Shown here: positions 13,601 to 21,408 of the stretch, in pieces
How positions within the stretch are numbered: the first letter of the stretch is position 1
How the letters are laid out: each line of letters begins with the position of its first letter
DNA from: Pseudoips prasinana
Taxonomy: Eukaryota; Arthropoda; Insecta; Lepidoptera; Nolidae
Length of the DNA: 64,000 bases
Assembly: GCA_951640165.1 (NCBI GenBank)
Contig: OX621252.1
Location: 8,216,501 to 8,280,500, forward strand
Direction: 5' to 3'
Program-made: the position numbers and the translations under genes
Notes under the pieces: model-generated
The model's input: only the letters and a program-made list of their open reading frames with translations
Database searches by the model: none
What the model was told of the DNA's origin: nothing

Positions 13601-16600
13601 GATGTACCTAGAAATTATTATAAATTAATTACTACGAGCATGTTCTGACTATTTTAAGGTTTCAAGTTCACAAGCGCTTTTTACGGTTCCGTAGCCAAAT
13701 GGCATAAAACGGAACCCCGGAAGATTCGTCATGTCTGTCTGTCTGTCCGTCCGTATGTCATAACCACTTTTTTCTGAAACTACAAGAGCTGTAGTGTTGA
13801 AACTTGATAAGTAGATGTATTCGGCTATTAAGATTTTTACAATAATTTTGGGGGTCCCCATACATAGAACTGAAACTCAAAAATATTTTTTTTCTTCGTA
13901 CCCATAGTGTGGGTGTCTATGGACAGGTCTTCAAAAATGATATTGAGGTTTCTAACATATTTTTTTCTAAACTGAATAGTTTGCGCAAGAGACACTTCCA
14001 AAGTGGTAAAATGAGTGCCCCCCCCCCCCCCCCTGTAACTTCTAAAAAAATAAGAGAATGATAAAACTAAAATAAAAATATATGATGTACATTACCATGC
14101 AAACTAACAAAGAAAATTGGTTTGAACGAAATCTAGCTAGTAGTTATTTTATAATAAATCGTAAACCGCAATTTGCTTTCATTTAATCAACTGAAATGCT
14201 TGCTGCTACGGAACCCTTCATGTGCGAGTCCGACTCGCACTTGGCCGGTTTTTAAAGTCTACGTGTATAAAAACCTTTTTTATTTTATTTTATTTATACT
14301 TGACGGGCCTAAATAAAGTAATAAATAATGGAAAATCTGTTTATTTCAATTAAAGTAAGATTATATGGTTAAGGTGTTGCCGCTTATATTCTAATTAAGT
14401 TTTATTTTAAAAGTGTCGCTTTAATATGTTGCTTACCTGTCGACTATTTCTGTTTTCTAACTTCTGTACTATGGGTATGGGTAATTTATTCAGTGTTTTG
14501 GGTAGAATGCATTTCCAAACCCTTTCACCGTACACATTTGTAGTTTGAGGTAGTTAAAACATTGGAAGATATAACAAATTTCTCAACATCTTGGGCCGCG
14601 ATGTCTTATTTAGGTTACCCATATAATTGCTGTACCGAGTTATGATTGCTATGTCCACTTTATCATATACGCTTAGTGCTTTGCAATAGTCAAACAAAAA
14701 ATAGCCTGTTGGCGTGGTTGGCAAATGGCCCAGGATATTATTATTTGAATATTGGAACGAAGTTCCTTATCGCGTTGTGAAAGACGGAAAAAAATCTTAC
14801 GAAAAGTTGTCACGACACTTTTTGCAGCTGTGCGGCGTGCGCACAATTCTCTGTCTGTCTCTCTCTCTCTCTCTCTTATAGAAAGCAAGCCAGATATTTT
14901 CATTTCTATTTCGCATTGAACAGTGTGGTGTCGCGACGATTATTATTGTTGAGTGTATACAGGTTTTTTGTACATAATAAATAATAATGTCCCTTGACAC
15001 CTCTCAAGTTTTTATTATCCATAGGGGTTACCTACATAACTGCCGATAGAACTGAAAACAATTTTTTCCTTTGTCATACTCGAAAAGTAGGGTTTATTTG
15101 ACCCGAGTAGCGAGTAGAAGATGCTACTTCCCATATTCGGATGGTAAAGACTCATAGTAATTAGTTCCCTCCCTATGGTGAGAATAAATTTAAAATTAGA
15201 ACTAAATTTGGTTAGGCATTCGGCAGTTGCTGTTTCAATCCTCGGACTATATATATATTTGTGTACAGGAACAAGTCTTCTTTTTATGCATAATGGGTTT
15301 GAGTTTGACCATGATCTCAACTGATGTTAAGTGAAGATGTTAGAGTAAACATCTTCACTTAACATCAGTTGAGTAAACCCATGTATATGAGCCTGCAAAC
15401 ACGTCATTTGGGAGGGTGTTCGGAAGCTTAGCCGGGGTATGATTATCTTCGGCTGGGTTTCCGTGTATTTTATGTATTTACAAAATACAAGTATATAAGT
15501 ATTTCTATCCCATGTATACGCGATACCTACGTCAGTGTGAAAACCATTCAACGACATCTCTATACTATGACGCCTTGTTTAATCGAGGTCTTGTTAATCG
15601 AATTCCTACTTACTTTCATTATCTGAGGTAAACGCGGAGAACATAAGATGTGTATGACTTTATGTTATATATTATGTATAAGTAAGGTCAAGTAGGTACC
15701 TAATTAGACTCTTAGAACGACACCGTTCCGCCATTGTGCAAAACAATAAAAATAATATCCATGCCGAACACTGTTTCTTAAGATACAGGTATTTCCCTAG
15801 TTTAAGAAACAGGGTTCATATTTTGTGTACAGATCTCTGCCTGCAACATGGTTGGTCTCGGAACCAATTTGTAATTAACATAAGATAAGTATTCAACAAA
15901 CCTTGTAACAATTAGCAAATAAGCAAATCTGTAAACTTACGAAATAAAAAAAATATTATTATTATTATTGTTAGTGCGATGTTTTTGTTACATCGAAAAA
16001 CTTTACTGCGAACAAATTTACTAGGAAAATATTATACTGCGTAGCCTTGTTCAATCGAGGTCTTGTTACTGCGATGTTATGATGACTGGCCAGTTAGTCT
16101 AGTGGTTAGTGTCCCTGACCGCTAACCCTGAGTTCGTGGGTTAGATCCCCACCCAGAAGCAATCTATGTGTGATGAGCACGTTTATTTGTTCTGTGTTTG
16201 GGTTTAATTTATTTATAATATGTAGATATGTATTTAGAAATATACAAGGTGTAATATTAAAAGTGGACATCTTTTTATTTTTTTTCATGTCATGGGGCGA
16301 CAGCCGTGCAAGCGGGTCACCTGATGGTAAGTGATCACCGCCGCCCATGGACACCCGCAACATTAGAGGAGTAACGGGTGCGTTGCCGGCCGTTAAAAGA
16401 GTCAGGAAACAAGTGTTACTGACCCTTCCCCCACACCCCGACGATAACGGATAACTTAAGGTGCTCCATCTACCCATGAAAATGAATAAATTCATCATCA
16501 TCATCATCATATCAGCCGAAAGACGTCCACTGCTGGACAAAGGCCTCCCTCAAAGATCTCCACAATTGCCGGTCTTGCGCTATCCGCATCCAGCGTTTTC

Positions 16601-19600
16601 CAGCGACCCGCACAAGATCATCGGTCCATCTTGTAGGGGGCCTGCCCACGCTGCGTCTTCCAGTTCGTGGTCGCCACTCGAGAACCTTTCTGCCCCAGCG
16701 GCCGTCGGCTCTACGAGCTATGTGCCCTGCCCACTGCCACTTCAGCTTGGCAATTCTTAGGGCTATGTCGGTGACTTTGGTTCGCCTGCGGATCTCATCA
16801 TTTCTGATTCGATCTCGCAGGGAAACTCCAAGCATAGCCCTTTCCATTGCTCTTTGGGTGACCTTGAGCCGTTAGCGACCACGTCTCTGTTCCGTAAGTC
16901 ATCACTGGCAACACACACTGGTCGAAGACTTTCGACTTGAGACACTGCGGTATTTGGGACGAGAAGATATTACGTAGCTTCCCGAACGCTGCCCAGCCGA
17001 GTTGGATTCTACGATTGACCTCCTTCTCGAAGTTGGACCTACCTAGTTGGATGGTCTGTCCTAGGTAAATATAGTTCTCTACAACTTCGAGTGCAGAGTC
17101 TCCAACCTTAACTAGAGTGGGTGCAACATGGATGTTTGACATAATTTTCGTCTTATCCATGTTCATTTTCAGACCCACTTGTTGAGAGACTCTGCTGAGG
17201 CCATCGAGCATTGTACCGAGGTCGTCAAGGGTCTCAGCCATGACTACTATATCGTCGGCAAATCGAAGGTGGGTGATGTACTCGCCATTGACATTGATGC
17301 CAAAGCCTTTCCAGTCCAGAAGCTTGAAGACATCTTCCAATGCAGCGGTGAACAGTTTCGGAGATATAACATCTCCCTGTCTCACACCTCGCTGCAAGTG
17401 GATAGGTTTCGAGTTCTGGTCCTGGAGTCGCACTGACATAGTGGCGTTTTCGTACAAACACTTTAACACCTCGATATACCGGTAGTCGATTTGGCACCTT
17501 TGGAGAGACCTCAGTACGGCCCAAGTTTCGATCGAATCGAAGGCTTTCTCATAGTCCACAAACGCCAAGCATAATGGCTGGTTATACTCTTCGGTCTTCT
17601 GTATAACCTGCCGCAGCGTATGTATGTGGTCTATGGTACTAAAGCCTTTACGGAAACCGGCTTGTTCGGGAGGCTGGAAGTCGTCAAACCTGCGTGCGAG
17701 ACGATTCGTAATGACCCTCGAAAACAACTTGTAAACATGGCTCAGCAGTGTGATGGGTCTGTAATTCTTCAAGAGGGTTTTATTGCCCTTTTTGAAGAAG
17801 AGCACCACCACACCCCTGTGCCATGCTTTTGGCGTTTGACCTTCTAGTATGACGGAGTTAAATAACTTCTGAAGGGCCCGTAGGATTGGTGTACCACCCG
17901 CCTTCAGAAGCTCTGCCGTAATTCCATCATCACCAGGCGCCTTGTTGTTCTTAAGCTGTTCGAGAGCCATTCTAATCTCGCACAGGCTGACGTCCGGGAT
18001 GTCGTCGGTGAAGTGTTGGGTTAGTCGTGCTCTGGGATCTGAGGCACAACTATCGACAGGTGACTGGGTTTTCGCATACAGCTGTCCATAGAACCTCTCG
18101 ATCTCTCTCAGCAACTCAGGTTTAGACGTGACGATTCTGCCATCCTCAGTCTTCAGCTTCATCAGTTGGCTCTGTCCAACAGACAGTTCTCTTGCAAACA
18201 CTTTAGAGCCTTTGTTCCGCTCAATGGCTTCTTTAATACAATTTGTATTAAATTGGCGCGTGTCGCGTGTCAAAGACCCTGAGATCTGTCTGTTGAGCTG
18301 CCGGTATCTGGTAGCATCATCAGAGGATGTCAGAACCATTTTCCTTCTTTCGTCCATAAGCTGCAGGGTATAGTCAGAGATCTTTTTGGTTCTGTTTGTA
18401 CGGTGGGCCTTGAAGACCTTAGACCCAGCCGTATGGACAGCTTCTACGAGCCTGTCATGGTATGAGTCCACTTCCTCGCAATCTGCTAGGCATTCGAAAC
18501 GGTTTTGCAGTTCGAGCTGAAAGGGTTCAGGGTTTTGGATGTGGATGGGTAAAGGTCGGAGCGTAGACTTTATTAGTCGGGACCTCTGGAGCTTGACATT
18601 TAGGTTCAATGAGCCTCTCACCAGTCTGTGATCGCTCCCGGTTTTAACCGTATTGATCACTGAGACGTCATTGAACACCTGTCTACTCGTCGACAAGATA
18701 AAGTCTATCTCGTTTTTTGTTTTACCATCGGGGCTTACCCAGGTCCATTTGCGGTTTTCCGACTTCTTGAAAAAGGAGTTCATCATAAAGAGTCCCTCCT
18801 TCTCCATGAAGTCGGCCAACATTTGGCCCCGGGGATTCCGATCTCCAGTTCCAAATTGCCCCACTTTCAGCTCATACCCGAATCGTTTACCCAGCTTCGC
18901 GTTAAAGTCCCCCATGACCACAGTGAAATAAGAGTTCGAGGTATGTATGGCTCTAGAAATATTCTCATACATGACCTCAACCACATCGTCGGAGTGCGTC
19001 GAAGTCGGTGCGTAAACCTGTATGACCTTCAACGAATACCGCTTGGTAATTCTGAGTATAAGGTACGCAACCCTAGTCGACACACTCTCGATTTTCACTA
19101 TGTTGTGGACGAGGGACTTGTGGACTATGAACCCAACACCACCTTGGGAGAGTTGGTCGCCTTCCCGGAAATAGAACAGATTCCCGGATTTCAGGATTAT
19201 CGTGTCCTCCCCCTCTCTTCGGACTTCAGATAATCCTATTATGTCCCAATGTAACCTGCTCAATTCTTCCTCCAGTTCGATCATCTTCTCGTCGGTCCGC
19301 AGTGTGCGTGTGTTGTATGCTGCCAGGGCCAGAGGTCGTCGGTTTTGGTAACGCGGAATCTGCCGGGGATTCTTAGCACCCCCTGCCCTGCCGTAACCAC
19401 GGCTGTTACCACGACTGGGAATAGCAGGGCTGCCGGGGACTGGGGGCCGCGGTTTAATTGTGTCCTTCATTTGAGGGGATCTGCCATAATCGCCACGCTT
19501 GGCAAACGGGTTGGCGATATGTATGTAATGAATAAATTAAACAAAACGAATTTGTGAAATACGAAAAAATAACCTCGCTTTTTGTATTATAGTATTGATT

Positions 19601-20104
19601 ATTATATAGTATATATATACCTATACATATAATAAAATCGTAGGAAAGTCAAAACTGTACATTGAATATTTTTTTAAAAGGATACTCAGGCCGTGATCTA
19701 CAATAGATATCGAAGCCAAAAATATAGTTTTTAGAATTTTTGTCTGTGTGTCTGTTTGTCTGTATGTATGTCCGGGCTAAACTCAAAAAGTACTGCATGG
19801 ATTTACTTCAAATTTTGCATGAATATTACTAAGAGGTCGGGTCAACATGTAGGCTACATATTATCACGCTATCACCTACGAGGGAGGAGCAGTGATAATT
19901 TATTAAGTTTAACGCGGGTAATTCCAAGGGGCACAGCTATTGTAAATAAAGTTGTTATTTTTTAAATGAGTACATACCCAAGACTCCAGGCGTAACATAA
20001 TCGACAAGAAACTGTGCGTACTCAGGAATGACGTCTAAGGCTAAATTGCCGTCAGCGTCCACAGTAGTAAACACAGGTGCAAAGAGTCCCCTTAGGTGTG
20101 AAGT
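1505..20104 (-). CDS. NPL-like: N-acetylneuraminate lyase-like gene A (partial: exons 2-6)
   Basis: Member of the NAL/DHDPS class I aldolase family, which cleaves N-acetylneuraminate to N-acetylmannosamine and pyruvate through a Schiff-base lysine. Five exons read on the minus strand: 20104-19978, 13338-13193, 3602-3434, 2303-2167, 1679-1505. All have AG acceptors and GT donors and consistent phases, giving about 251 residues. Visible motifs: LFAPVFTTVDADG near the start, a GE motif (NLGEG), GGRPLADILEL, YKPTT, DNPQVTGVTG, and VGLK with the Schiff-base Lys. The position equivalent to the catalytic Tyr (three residues before Pro) is Phe. The residues before GE are Asn-Leu instead of the usual Ser/Thr-Thr. 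The leader exon (upstream of 20104) and the last exon (below 1505) were not found; the last is probably outside the window. Introns 2 and 3 are swollen by LINEs. Family assignment is firm; enzyme activity is doubtful. Confidence 0.88.
2167..2303 (-). CDS. Gene A exon 5 (Schiff-base lysine exon)
   Basis: 137 bp, acceptor gtttgcag, donor GTATGT after GCAGATTCA. It encodes VDMVEFTIEATKRIPTYVGL, then the Lys that forms the Schiff base with pyruvate in this family, then AESFGAAL and IIMADS. Intact, unlike the corresponding exon of gene B. Confidence 0.86.
3010..3215 (+). repeat. SINE, tRNA-derived (family D), head deleted
   Basis: Contains ggtaagtgcagatatttgtg, gatgagcacgaatacttg, cgcctggtacccatagtaca and a (att)n tail. 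The middle of the tRNA-like head is deleted compared with the copies at 38174, 46083 and 49813. Confidence 0.7.
3434..3602 (-). CDS. Gene A exon 4
   Basis: 169 bp, acceptor tttccag, donor GTAAAT. It encodes VQYAEAAGVNAIVVAPN, YKPTTVKELVYYIE and LLYFDNPQVTGVTG. The Phe in LLYFDNP sits at the position of the catalytic Tyr of the family (Tyr137 in E. coli NanA). Gene B has Tyr at this position. Confidence 0.88.
3697..4503 (+). CDS. LINE ORF1 coiled-coil RNA-binding protein
   Basis: 268 residues. A long coiled coil spans about residues 20-115 (IQKKVSALPALKKHLDTIQQ and heptads after it), then RKNNLEIVGVEQLPGENVKE typical of the RRM-like core of LINE ORF1 proteins, then a basic C-terminal domain (FVWVSNGKVLAKK). 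The N-terminus CNNCEDEGS may be the end of a PHD or zinc-finger part. Such proteins coat the element RNA. Annotation pipelines often misname them as zinc-finger DNA-binding proteins. Confidence 0.7.
   Translation: MKAGKNRIYCNNCEDEGSELEETEEEVQGLEKILKDIQKKVSALPALKKHLDTIQQSLSVLSDKYDLLISDQEQAKDKIIKLEKTVVRISNKCIYLEKCNLALEQKVNDFEQSSRKNNLEIVGVEQLPGENVKELVNMISQKLNVNCEDIEWTRRSHSAKQNTKTPAIIVGFKTAGMEARNSWLSKRRALADFTSDILTGGTNTHRIYINEDLPKTTRNLIWNAKKQLHGIYQFVWVSNGKVLAKKTEGGQTIWIRNENDLSDLLKSK
4531..5000 (+). pseudogene. LINE ORF2 endonuclease, N-terminal half
   Basis: Frame reads LSLLHVNIRSLKKHFNQL, LDVIVITEPNIN and SGGGVLVYYRKELRA, then LISLYRPPRINK, the AP-endonuclease-like domain. Reading stops at about 4995, where an opposite-strand LINE begins. 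The domain resumes at 7690. Confidence 0.7.
5000..7645 (-). mobile_element. CR1/Rex-like LINE inserted in the LINE at 3690-10125
   Basis: 5'-truncated non-LTR element on the minus strand. Its 3' end is near 5000 and its 5' truncation near 7645, inside the endonuclease (ITDH, the catalytic His motif, is still readable just above the ORF start). The flanks ccacataa and caacataa may be an imperfect target duplication. It is younger than the host LINE it splits. Confidence 0.8.
5334..7523 (-). CDS. LINE reverse transcriptase, 729-residue open frame
   Basis: Uninterrupted frame with the RT motifs in order: NNYRPISVLPALSKIIEK, QFGFRKKLSTEDAV, SVFLDLKKAFDTV, FGVPQGSVLGPTLFLIYIND and FSYADDTAVIF (catalytic Asp pair), then the thumb and a C-terminal region (VWGGASKTKFLELERAQRS). 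The frame stays open above the first ATG, into the end of the endonuclease, so this ATG is not a true start. Close to the decayed copy at 28978-30325. The lack of stops points to recent insertion, but without the endonuclease it cannot move by itself. Confidence 0.8.
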   Translation of the reverse strand: MCKLKRVVDLDQACIDFYSKNLTELYSYTDPNLFTNILISKIRESLDDNTRICTTPRSKLLIKPWMTEGVLRCIKNRNNMQKKLKIQPFDEILRITYKRYRNYCNALIKKIKRKYDRDRLAGSTRNSKVLWKTINDIVQYKTSKNSNTNLLNSCPSPDESVNKINRYFAGIGKCLAEDIVSSNNGIQYTHLPILPLVTKSSSFVLFDTDPSEVEYVLMSLDSNSATGWDNIPTRFLKLAKAELVPLITYLVNLCFKCGVFPNALKQSIITPVYKSGDGENINNYRPISVLPALSKIIEKILNKRILSYVEKQGILSSCQFGFRKKLSTEDAVLSLSSIVVNKLDSKKKCLSVFLDLKKAFDTVFIPTLIRKLENIGIRSIPLALLEDYLHNRKQRVKIGDHFSQDENVSFGVPQGSVLGPTLFLIYINDLCSMNIEAGDIFSYADDTAVIFYGDTWEDVRMRAENGLAQISKWLSSNLLTLNAIKSYYICFSLNNTSQPSAAYEIKIHNCGNPQNISCNCPVINRVKSVKYLGINIDYRLTWYSHLDLLKTRIRKFIWIFKNLRHVTTRDVINKIYVALAQPILTYCIPVWGGASKTKFLELERAQRSLLKVMHFKPYRFPTTELYTFSNLLSVRKMYILLTLLKLHSTLVFDKETLKKRRCVMVAPCHRVTSTFARHQYNRQSSYLYNKINRLLHIYPMNMYKCKEALTTWLKTLTYDETESLLTILS
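7678..8298 (+). pseudogene. LINE ORF2 endonuclease, C-terminal half
   Basis: Resumes the domain broken at 4995: KVILCGDLNINLLN (catalytic Asp/Asn), CLDHIYVRISG and KISDHYLVSAVV (catalytic Asp-His). It ends at a TAA followed by an A-run; the next frame opens at 8305, so a small indel in that A-run split ORF2. Confidence 0.75.
8305..9438 (+). pseudogene. LINE ORF2 reverse transcriptase
   Basis: RT motifs: NKSPGCDLIRMSDLK, KGDRKNMSNYRPIAILSS, CQHGFVRGRSTATL, VAIFFDNKKAFDTLE, YGVQQGSGCGPTSYLMHVNS and MFADDLCLL. It leaves the family pattern right after FADDL, where an internal deletion joins it to the C-terminal part in another frame. Confidence 0.75.
9414..9944 (+). pseudogene. LINE ORF2 C-terminal part
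   Basis: LGKFYHLSYKVPIGTLRCVY, ESIQIRFLKLLV and TRSMTSGKCNVPRIYNYYG, then LLNTLPEDIRHE near the end. This is the region after the RT thumb in CR1-type LINEs; the thumb itself is missing. Confidence 0.65.
10085..10130 (+). repeat. (aaata)n tail of the LINE
   Basis: Simple AT repeat of aaata/aata units that ends the 3' UTR of the CR1-like LINE. Confidence 0.6.
10131..10265 (-). mobile_element. 3' tail of a LINE (minus strand)
   Basis: On the minus strand it reads tggaagagatcgcacttagc, then gataaggccgcc, ending in tacaataaagag. A diverged copy is at 31504-31625. I know this tail from lepidopteran LINE 3' ends; only the tail is here. Confidence 0.55.
10398..10622. repeat. Hexanucleotide satellite (cgactt)n
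   Basis: About 220 bp of cgactt units with variants cgactg, tgactt and tatactt, giving Ser/Arg/Lys- or Ser/Thr-rich spurious frames on both strands. Higher-order order is visible: the block gactgcgacttatacttcga recurs several times. Confidence 0.85.
10740..11084 (+). repeat. SINE, tRNA-derived (family B)
   Basis: A-box tgggtcgagcgg and B-box ggttcaaatcc in a tRNA-like head, then a body with cccccgtgcctc, gacctctttccggtcgtgtc, atcggatcatgagagtga and cttgtgcactataatat, and an (att)n end. Other copies: minus strand at 47050-47409, plus strand at 54787-55085. Confidence 0.75.
11085..11600. mobile_element. Non-autonomous hAT-like element
   Basis: Both ends read as inverted relatives (agtgttgaaaaagact; the right end reversed is agagatgtaaaatgactgaa), followed on both sides by short repeats of ggtca and gactgaa. 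It sits in the (att)n tail of the SINE before it; an (att)n stretch also follows, so an 8-bp target duplication is possible but ambiguous. No transposase is seen. Confidence 0.5.
11611..11733. repeat. Perfect 59-bp inverted repeat
   Basis: Arms 11611-11669 and 11675-11733 are exactly complementary, with a 5-base loop. Low divergence means the palindrome is recent or maintained. No terminal signature of a known MITE is visible. Confidence 0.85.
12108..12427 (+). mobile_element. Non-autonomous Helitron (family 1), copy a
   Basis: Starts TC (tctatacataataaaatcg type) and ends with a GC hairpin (gcgggtaaaaccgcg) about ten bases before CTAG. These are the terminal marks of Helitrons. No Rep/helicase. 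Confidence 0.75.
12428..12666 (+). mobile_element. Non-autonomous Helitron (family 2), copy a
   Basis: Starts tctatatatataaaaatcaa directly after the CTAG of the previous Helitron and ends ccgggccgctag. Contains cgtggaagtccagggaagg. Another copy is at about 44740-45033. Confidence 0.7.
12706..13024 (+). mobile_element. Non-autonomous Helitron (family 1), copy b
   Basis: Starts tctatacatataataaaatc and ends gcggttaaaaccgc hairpin plus CTAG, between A and T of the host SINE as expected for Helitron insertion. Confidence 0.75.
13193..13338 (-). CDS. Gene A exon 3
   Basis: 146 bp, acceptor ttccag, donor GTTAAT (weak but GT). It encodes ASNLGEGATLTMSEEKQLI and then QIGGRPLADILEL. The family substrate-carboxylate loop (G-S/T-T-G-E) reads S-N-L-G-E here, so both hydroxyl residues are lost. 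Same length and phases as the matching exons at 43430-43575 and 62227-62372. Confidence 0.88.
13380..14310 (+). repeat. Repeat X, copy 1, split by a GGTTCCG repeat
   Basis: 13380-13682 and 14253-14310 together match 45150-45555 and 21795-21984 plus 23593-23715. Shared pieces: acaatatgtagtaaaaatat, tagctaaatat, gtgtacctaaatatct, aagcgctttt and taaagtctac. The ends are T/A-rich. Nature unknown. Confidence 0.6.
13683..14252 (+). repeat. GGTTCCGTAGCC repeat, copy 1
   Basis: Begins ggttccgtagccaaatggc, includes tgtctgtctgtccgtccg and a C-run, and ends gactcgcacttggccggttt. Copy 2 at 33177-33745, part of a third at 63430-63533. No clear terminal inverted repeats. A high-copy arthropod repeat as far as I know. 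Confidence 0.7.
14311..16084. other. Intron 2 of gene A, no gene seen
   Basis: Holds a remnant of SINE family C at 14703-14745 (head fused to the extreme tail), a ct-rich run near 14860, and a 26-bp hairpin at 15316-15373 (ctcaactgatgttaagtgaa and its complement). There is a short inverted pair of tgtttcttaa type near 15770. Nothing else I can name. Confidence 0.4.
15316..15373. repeat. Near-perfect hairpin, 26-bp arms
   Basis: ctcaactgatgttaagtgaa with its exact complement after a 6-base loop. No flanking signature. Confidence 0.7.
16085..16256 (+). repeat. SINE, tRNA-derived (family A), 3'-truncated
   Basis: Head with tagtctagtggttagtgtcc and gtgggttagatccccaccca, body with gatgagcacgtttatttg and tatgtatttagaaatata. 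Confidence 0.65.
16274..16470 (-). mobile_element. 3' end of a LINE (minus strand)
   Basis: Starts in an oligo-T run (poly-A on the minus strand), then cgggtcacctgatggtaagt and gatcaccgccgcccatggac, a 3' end common to lepidopteran jockey-type LINEs. No coding part. Confidence 0.55.
16512..16847 (-). pseudogene. RTE LINE C-terminus in shifted frame
   Basis: MERAMLGVSLRDRIRNDEI, LKWQWAGHIARRADGRWG, RPPTRWTDDLVRVAGKRW and the final ..LREAFVQQWTSFG. It ends at the stop that overlaps the tail sequence tggacaaaggcctccc. This is the direct continuation of the frame above after the 17-bp deletion. Confidence 0.8.
16798..19470 (-). CDS. RTE LINE endonuclease-reverse transcriptase (890 residues, C-terminus frameshifted)
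   Basis: Endonuclease motifs about residues 50-290: LALAAYNTRTLRTDEKM, GLSEVRREGE, VIQVYAPTS, VVMGDFNAKLG, TKNEIDFIL, GSDHRLVRG. RT motifs about 490-790: NNKAPGDDGITAELLK, LKNYRPITLLSHVYKLFS, PEQAGFRKGFSTIDHIHTL, LAFVDYEKAFDSIE, RGVRQGDVISPKLF, LRFADDIVVM (catalytic Asp pair). After TYGTETWSLT the frame is lost. The copy at 40045-40560 has about 17 extra bases there (coding ALIRR), so this copy carries a 17-bp deletion. The single-ORF structure and the 3' tail are typical of RTE. Confidence 0.85.
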   Translation of the reverse strand: MKDTIKPRPPVPGSPAIPSRGNSRGYGRAGGAKNPRQIPRYQNRRPLALAAYNTRTLRTDEKMIELEEELSRLHWDIIGLSEVRREGEDTIILKSGNLFYFREGDQLSQGGVGFIVHKSLVHNIVKIESVSTRVAYLILRITKRYSLKVIQVYAPTSTHSDDVVEVMYENISRAIHTSNSYFTVVMGDFNAKLGKRFGYELKVGQFGTGDRNPRGQMLADFMEKEGLFMMNSFFKKSENRKWTWVSPDGKTKNEIDFILSTSRQVFNDVSVINTVKTGSDHRLVRGSLNLNVKLQRSRLIKSTLRPLPIHIQNPEPFQLELQNRFECLADCEEVDSYHDRLVEAVHTAGSKVFKAHRTNRTKKISDYTLQLMDERRKMVLTSSDDATRYRQLNRQISGSLTRDTRQFNTNCIKEAIERNKGSKVFARELSVGQSQLMKLKTEDGRIVTSKPELLREIERFYGQLYAKTQSPVDSCASDPRARLTQHFTDDIPDVSLCEIRMALEQLKNNKAPGDDGITAELLKAGGTPILRALQKLFNSVILEGQTPKAWHRGVVVLFFKKGNKTLLKNYRPITLLSHVYKLFSRVITNRLARRFDDFQPPEQAGFRKGFSTIDHIHTLRQVIQKTEEYNQPLCLAFVDYEKAFDSIETWAVLRSLQRCQIDYRYIEVLKCLYENATMSVRLQDQNSKPIHLQRGVRQGDVISPKLFTAALEDVFKLLDWKGFGINVNGEYITHLRFADDIVVMAETLDDLGTMLDGLSRVSQQVGLKMNMDKTKIMSNIHVAPTLVKVGDSALEVVENYIYLGQTIQLGRSNFEKEVNRRIQLGWAAFGKLRNIFSSQIPQCLKSKVFDQCVLPVMTYGTETWSLTAQGHPKSNGKGYAWSFPARSNQK
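19620..19941 (+). mobile_element. Non-autonomous Helitron (family 1), copy c, ends mutated
   Basis: Same body as the copies at 12108 and 12706 (cgtaggaaagtcaaaactgt, aagaggtcgggtcaacatg). The terminal CTAG has become CTAT and the hairpin is damaged (gcgggtaattccaagg). It lies 36 bp from gene A exon 2. Confidence 0.7.
19978..20104 (-). CDS. Gene A exon 2
   Basis: Encodes the first beta strand of the barrel: LRGLFAPVFTTVDADGNL followed by IPEYAQFLVDY. The acceptor is tttag before ACTTCACACC and the donor is GTATGT, leaving phase 1. The length of 127 bp equals exon 2 of genes B and C. The protein starts in phase 0, so a separate leader exon is expected further upstream on this strand. Confidence 0.88.
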
Positions 20105-21356
20105 CTAAAATTAAAAAATAAATATTGTTAGTTATGAATTATATTACCCACATCGTCCATCTCGAGAAACCCTACACAAGAACCCTCAGTAGGCTTTAAA
20201 GTGTGTTTTCTCTCTTTGAACAGTTTGACCGGGGAAGTACCTTCATCTAACAATAAACTCTAAGTAAGAGCATCATTAAGTTAATATTCTGTTTCTGGGT
20301 GTGATTAAGGTACTTCCAGATCGTCAGGAAGGGGTACGAGTGTATGATGTAAAAATAATAAAACGATTCCCCCATAATAATACTGCAAGAAAAAATTGTA
20401 CTGTTTATTTCAACCCCTAATCCTGAGAAGAAACTCGTTTCCTTGCTCTCCTGTTCTTCGTGTTCTTACGTCTGTCGTTAGAGTTTTGAACAAATATCTT
20501 CAAAGTGCGGTGATCGGTTTTCCATGCATTCGTAATACCAATAAAAATTTTTTTACTAAGATTTGCTGTTAAACAATGTGATGGGTTTGCTCCTGGAAGA
20601 TATAAGTTTATAATCCCTGCACGATACAAGAACTAATGGACGCTACTGAATTGAATTTAGATTAGCATCGACACGCTAAGAAGATTATGAAATTAATAAT
20701 AATTACTGTTTAAAAAAGATACAAATGACTTCAATTAACCCGGTTTCTGTCAACCGGTTTGAACAACATATTATTATGTTAGAATTATCAGTTCACGGAT
20801 ACTTCGTAAAAATCCATTTTTATGTATTTTTGCAGTCGGTTAAAAATATATAGGTTAATAACAAATTAGGAAAATATAAAACTGAATATAAAACATTTCA
20901 ACTAACTTCATTACTACATCGACGACACAGAGAAGACGAAACAGCGAAACATTTCAAAACAAACAAAATTGCGAATTTATTAAACACCATTTTATGACGT
21001 GACTGAAAAACAGTATTAGCGAAGTATGCCGAGCAGAAGTATAGGTTCCATAAAAAAAGCAAAAATTGTTAACTTATTTAATAAAAATAAAAGATACAAT
21101 TATAACTTATTAATAAATTAGGGCTAGTGTTACGTTTCGCAGTTGGAAACGAAGTAAACGATGCAAGGTGACTCGCGAGCCGATGCAAGGTGGCACATTC
21201 GCAACGAGGTTACACGTAGGGTTGCCAACTTTTTTTAAAATATAAATAACGTATATTCAGGTCTATGCAGATTATTAAACAGTATTTTAGAAATATGAAC
21301 AATATTTTATTTATTTATTGTTTTAAATACACTTTATTTTTGTTCAACAGTAAAAA

Positions 21357-21408
<52 letters not shown>

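Larger units (their letters stand above)
16490..19475 (-). mobile_element. RTE-clade LINE, nearly intact
   Basis: Minus-strand element: ORF from 19470 to the 3' end at 16512, with the (atc)n tail at 16490-16510. Endonuclease and reverse transcriptase are in one frame up to about 16870, then a short deletion moves the rest to a second frame. It sits in intron 2 of gene A, in the same orientation as A. Confidence 0.85.

Noticed and set aside
16798..19470. 890-codon frame as a host gene
   Set aside because: It has the ordered endonuclease and RT motifs of an RTE LINE and an (atc)n tail, and other fragments of it occur in the window.
19756..19965. Small frame near gene A exon 2
   Set aside because: It lies in a Helitron copy and is repeated at 12108 and 12706.
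20417..20629. Minus-strand frame as leader exon of gene A
   Set aside because: Rich in Lys/Arg, no hydrophobic leader, and the possible donor (gtaag) is in the wrong phase.
20870..20915. Minus-strand MKLVEMFYIQFYIFLICY as signal peptide of gene A
   Set aside because: It looks like a leader but ends in a stop with no acceptable GT donor in phase 0 before it.
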